A stretch of 9,144 nucleotides of DNA from Caldilinea sp. CFX5 (lineage in GTDB: Bacteria; Chloroflexota; Anaerolineae; Caldilineales; Caldilineaceae): assembly GCA_021405325.1 (NCBI GenBank), contig QWII01000182.1, positions 1 through 9,144 of the forward strand. The letters run 5' to 3'. Below, piece by piece: positions 7,804 through 9,144 of this stretch. Below the pieces are notes generated by a model. That model saw nothing but the letters and a program-made list of their open reading frames with translations, had not been told where the DNA came from and did not search any database. A program made the translations under genes and the position numbers. Numbering within the stretch: position 1 is the stretch's first letter; each line of letters opens with the position of its first letter.

Positions 7804-7896
7804 CCCGAAGCCAGAGGTCAGAAATCAGAGGGCAGACGTCACAAAGATTAGCAGCCTCGTCTCGCTGACTTCTGCCTTCTGACCTCTGGCTTCGGG
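7804..7896. repeat. Large inverted repeat built of degenerate 7-mers
   Basis: Left arm 7804-7823 and right arm 7877-7896 are perfect 20-bp reverse complements. Inside them 7831-7841 and 7866-7876 pair 10 of 11, around a 24-nt loop. The left arm carries a 7-nt bulge (7824-7830) that is absent on the right. The arms read as 7-base units of the form AGANNNC (AGAGGTC, AGAAATC, AGAGGGC, AGACGTC), so the bulge equals exactly one unit. It starts 4 nt after the cupin stop codon and ends 28 nt before the next start codon. No T-run follows on the minus strand, so it is not a classic terminator. In RNA it would form a stable hairpin that could act as an mRNA-stability or attenuation element. Confidence 0.85.
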
Positions 7897-7900
7897 TCGC

Positions 7901-8296
7901 CTACCGCATCCCTTTCCACGGCTCCTGGTCGCCCACTTCTACCGAAACGTAACCACCCTCGCCGACGCAGGGGCCGAGGATCGCCATGAGTTTGGCCGGG
8001 GCGCTGCCGGTGTTGAAGGAAGCGTGGACGACATCAGCCGGGATAAAGACCGAGTCGCCGGGGTGGAGGATGCGTTTTTGGTTGTGCAGCCACTGCTCTA
8101 CGGCGCCGTCGATCACATAGATGACCTCTTCCTGGTCGGGGTGTTTGTGAAAGTTGTGGCCGCCGCCGGGATTGAGGGTCACTTCGATGACGGTCAAGTC
8201 CTTGGCGCCGATCGCGGGCCGGCTTAACCAGGCGAGGGAACCCCAACTCAGTTGTTCACGGGGCGCAGCGGCGGCGGTGACAAATTGTCCACTCAT
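7901..8296 (-). CDS. Small single-domain cupin protein
   Basis: A protein of 131 residues forming one conserved cupin beta barrel. Cupin motif 1 is complete: G44-x5-H50-x-H52-x4-E57-x6-G64. Motif 2 is G80-x5-P86-x-D88-x2-H91-x3-N95, with the usual glycine after PxG replaced by aspartate. H50, H52, E57 and H91 would bind a divalent metal. Such small cupins include sugar-phosphate isomerases, dioxygenases and ligand-binding proteins; the sequence does not choose between them. The start at 8296 is set by a perfect AAGGAG 9 nt upstream. An earlier in-frame ATG at 8365 lies inside the promoter -10 box. There is no signal peptide. It is first in the probable minus-strand unit leading to the sulfatase. 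Confidence 0.9.
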   Translation of the reverse strand: MSGQFVTAAAAPREQLSWGSLAWLSRPAIGAKDLTVIEVTLNPGGGHNFHKHPDQEEVIYVIDGAVEQWLHNQKRILHPGDSVFIPADVVHASFNTGSAPAKLMAILGPCVGEGGYVSVEVGDQEPWKGMR

Positions 8297-8355
8297 GAGC
8301 GATTTCTCCTTATGATGAATCTCATCTTGGTATGAATTTAATCTGTCTACAAAGC

Positions 8356-8384
8356 ATTGTATCATAGCTGCCCAGCCTGACCAA
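8356..8384 (-). promoter_or_regulatory. Candidate promoter of the cupin gene
   Basis: On the minus strand TACAAT (8361-8356, 5 of 6 to the -10 consensus) is preceded at 17 bp by TTGGTC (8384-8379, 3 of 6 to the -35 consensus). Transcription would start near 8349, about 50 nt before the cupin start codon at 8296. It may drive the cupin, the unknown protein and the sulfatase together, since no good promoter is seen between them. Confidence 0.5.
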
Positions 8385-8608
8385 CCGCGCCGCGCCGACC
8401 ACGAAGATAATCATCATCGGCGCTGGTAAGCTGATCTTTGTGACACATGGCTGCTACCGGTAACATGGCAAGGCTATTGCTGGGTGCAGATCAAGCGCAT
8501 GAATGCTATCTGATTGCAATCGGGGGGGATGCAAGGCCGAAGGAACAGGGTTGTTGTATAATGAAGCGACCATTTTGTGCCAAACTTAACCAGTAGAGGA
8601 GTGAATTC
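8385..8608 (+). promoter_or_regulatory. Divergent control region with fucosidase promoter elements
   Basis: This gap separates the divergent cupin and fucosidase genes. On the plus strand a perfect -10 box TATAAT lies at 8557-8562, but no good -35 box stands 16-18 bp upstream, which suggests activator dependence. A perfect 10-bp palindrome GATTGCAATC (8512-8521) lies about 35 bp upstream of the -10 box. Further upstream the palindrome TACCGGTA (8455-8462) is flanked by direct repeats ACATGGC (8445-8451 and 8463-8469). These are candidate operators for a sugar-responsive regulator. The ribosome binding site GAGGAG (8596-8601) lies 7 nt before the fucosidase start. Confidence 0.45.
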
Positions 8609-9144
8609 ATGCAAACAACCCCTTCAACCGAAACCCCCGGCGTCGCGCACCGTGTCCAGGATGCATCCAGCCAATCCGGTAATCGTCCTGGACGGCTCGC
8701 CTGGTTTCAAGACCAAGCGCTAGGCATGTTCATTCACTGGAGCCTTGATTCGCAACTTGGCTCGGTGATCAGCCATTCGATGGTTGGCGCTTCTAAAGAT
8801 TATCTGGACCGCTATATCAACCTGCTGCCCCAAACCTTCCTGCCCACCCGTTTTGACCCGGACGAATGGGCGCGCCTGGCGAAGGTGGCGGGGATGAACT
8901 ATGTCGTCTTCACCACCAAGCATCACAACGGCTTTTGCATGTTCGAGACGAAAACCACCCCGTTTAATATCATGAACACTCCCTACGGGCGCGACATCAC
9001 CCGCCAGGTGGTCGACGCCTTCCGCAAATGGGGCATTGCCATTGGCTACTACTTCTCGCCCGATGACTTTTGGCTGCTGCACCAACAGGGCCACGAAATC
9101 AGCCGCGACGGCAAAACGGTCAACCTAAGCGACTTCCGGGACAA
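8609..9144 (+). CDS. GH29 alpha-L-fucosidase, N-terminal part (3' end cut by window edge)
   Basis: Predicted to release alpha-linked L-fucose from glycans by the retaining mechanism of glycoside hydrolase family 29. Translation from ATG 8609 gives 178 residues in one open frame to the window edge. After a polar, low-complexity N-terminus (1-27), the (beta/alpha)8 barrel begins. Diagnostic segments are GMFIHW (39-44), with H43, and TTKHHNGF (102-109), with K104, H105 and H106; these match the fucose-binding histidines of the family. The catalytic nucleophile aspartate lies beyond the window. GAGGAG at 8596-8601 sets the start. No signal peptide is visible, so a cytoplasmic location is likely, in keeping with the neighbouring sulfatase. 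GH29 members usually have about 430-600 residues, so roughly a third is present. Confidence 0.92.
   Translation, partial: MQTTPSTETPGVAHRVQDASSQSGNRPGRLAWFQDQALGMFIHWSLDSQLGSVISHSMVGASKDYLDRYINLLPQTFLPTRFDPDEWARLAKVAGMNYVVFTTKHHNGFCMFETKTTPFNIMNTPYGRDITRQVVDAFRKWGIAIGYYFSPDDFWLLHQQGHEISRDGKTVNLSDFRD

Noticed and set aside
7804..7896. Reading the inverted repeat as a CRISPR remnant or a Rho-independent terminator
   Set aside because: The units are 7 bases long without spacers, and no T-run follows on either strand.
8297..8365. Longer cupin start at ATG 8365
   Set aside because: This ATG sits within the putative promoter, whereas ATG 8296 has a perfect AAGGAG before it and gives a normal cupin N-terminus.
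8720..9094. Minus-strand 124-codon frame within the fucosidase
   Set aside because: It overlaps the diagnostic GMFIHW and KHHNGF motifs of GH29 on the plus strand, so it is an antisense shadow.

Overview
The window looks like a chromosomal segment of a free-living bacterium, most likely a member of the Chloroflexota (Anaerolineae/Caldilineae-like). This assignment is inference. It rests on the housekeeping SecA, which is 1014 residues long with large insertions in its nucleotide-binding domains, and on the carbohydrate-active genes around it. No search could be run to test it. No rRNA, tRNA, CRISPR array, transposase or phage gene was seen.

Layout. Positions 1-2376 (minus) hold most of a second, strongly divergent SecA paralogue. 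It is open across 792 codons and its C-terminus runs off the left edge. Its DNA is visibly much richer in A+T than the rest of the window. Positions 2377-2606 are a gap holding a Rho-independent terminator for the next gene and a candidate promoter for the paralogue. Positions 2607-5651 (minus) are the complete housekeeping secA, with a good sigma-70-type promoter at 5780-5807. Positions 5839-8296 (minus) hold a probable three-gene unit: a small cupin, a protein of unknown function with a PD-(D/E)XK-like residue pattern, and a cytoplasmic sulfatase. The last two genes overlap by 4 bp. A strong inverted repeat built of degenerate 7-mers lies between the cupin and the second gene. Positions 8366-8608 are a divergent regulatory region. 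From 8609 (plus) the N-terminal third or so of a GH29 alpha-L-fucosidase runs off the right edge.

How the parts may work together. SecA is the ATPase motor that pushes unfolded preproteins through SecYEG. The neighbouring paralogue keeps the helicase-type ATPase core (GEGKT, DEAD, MAGRGTD, QLSGRAGR) but has lost several residues otherwise near-invariant in SecA. It also lacks a 62-residue insertion, and its sequence in the helical scaffold is rewritten. This suggests a specialised export motor rather than a spare copy. The sulfatase and fucosidase, both without signal peptides, suggest intracellular breakdown of imported sulfated, fucose-containing oligosaccharides. The cupin and the unknown protein may be accessory to that, but nothing in the sequence proves it.

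The most interesting item is the tandem pair of a normal SecA and a divergent, compositionally distinct SecA paralogue. The inverted 7-mer repeat comes second.
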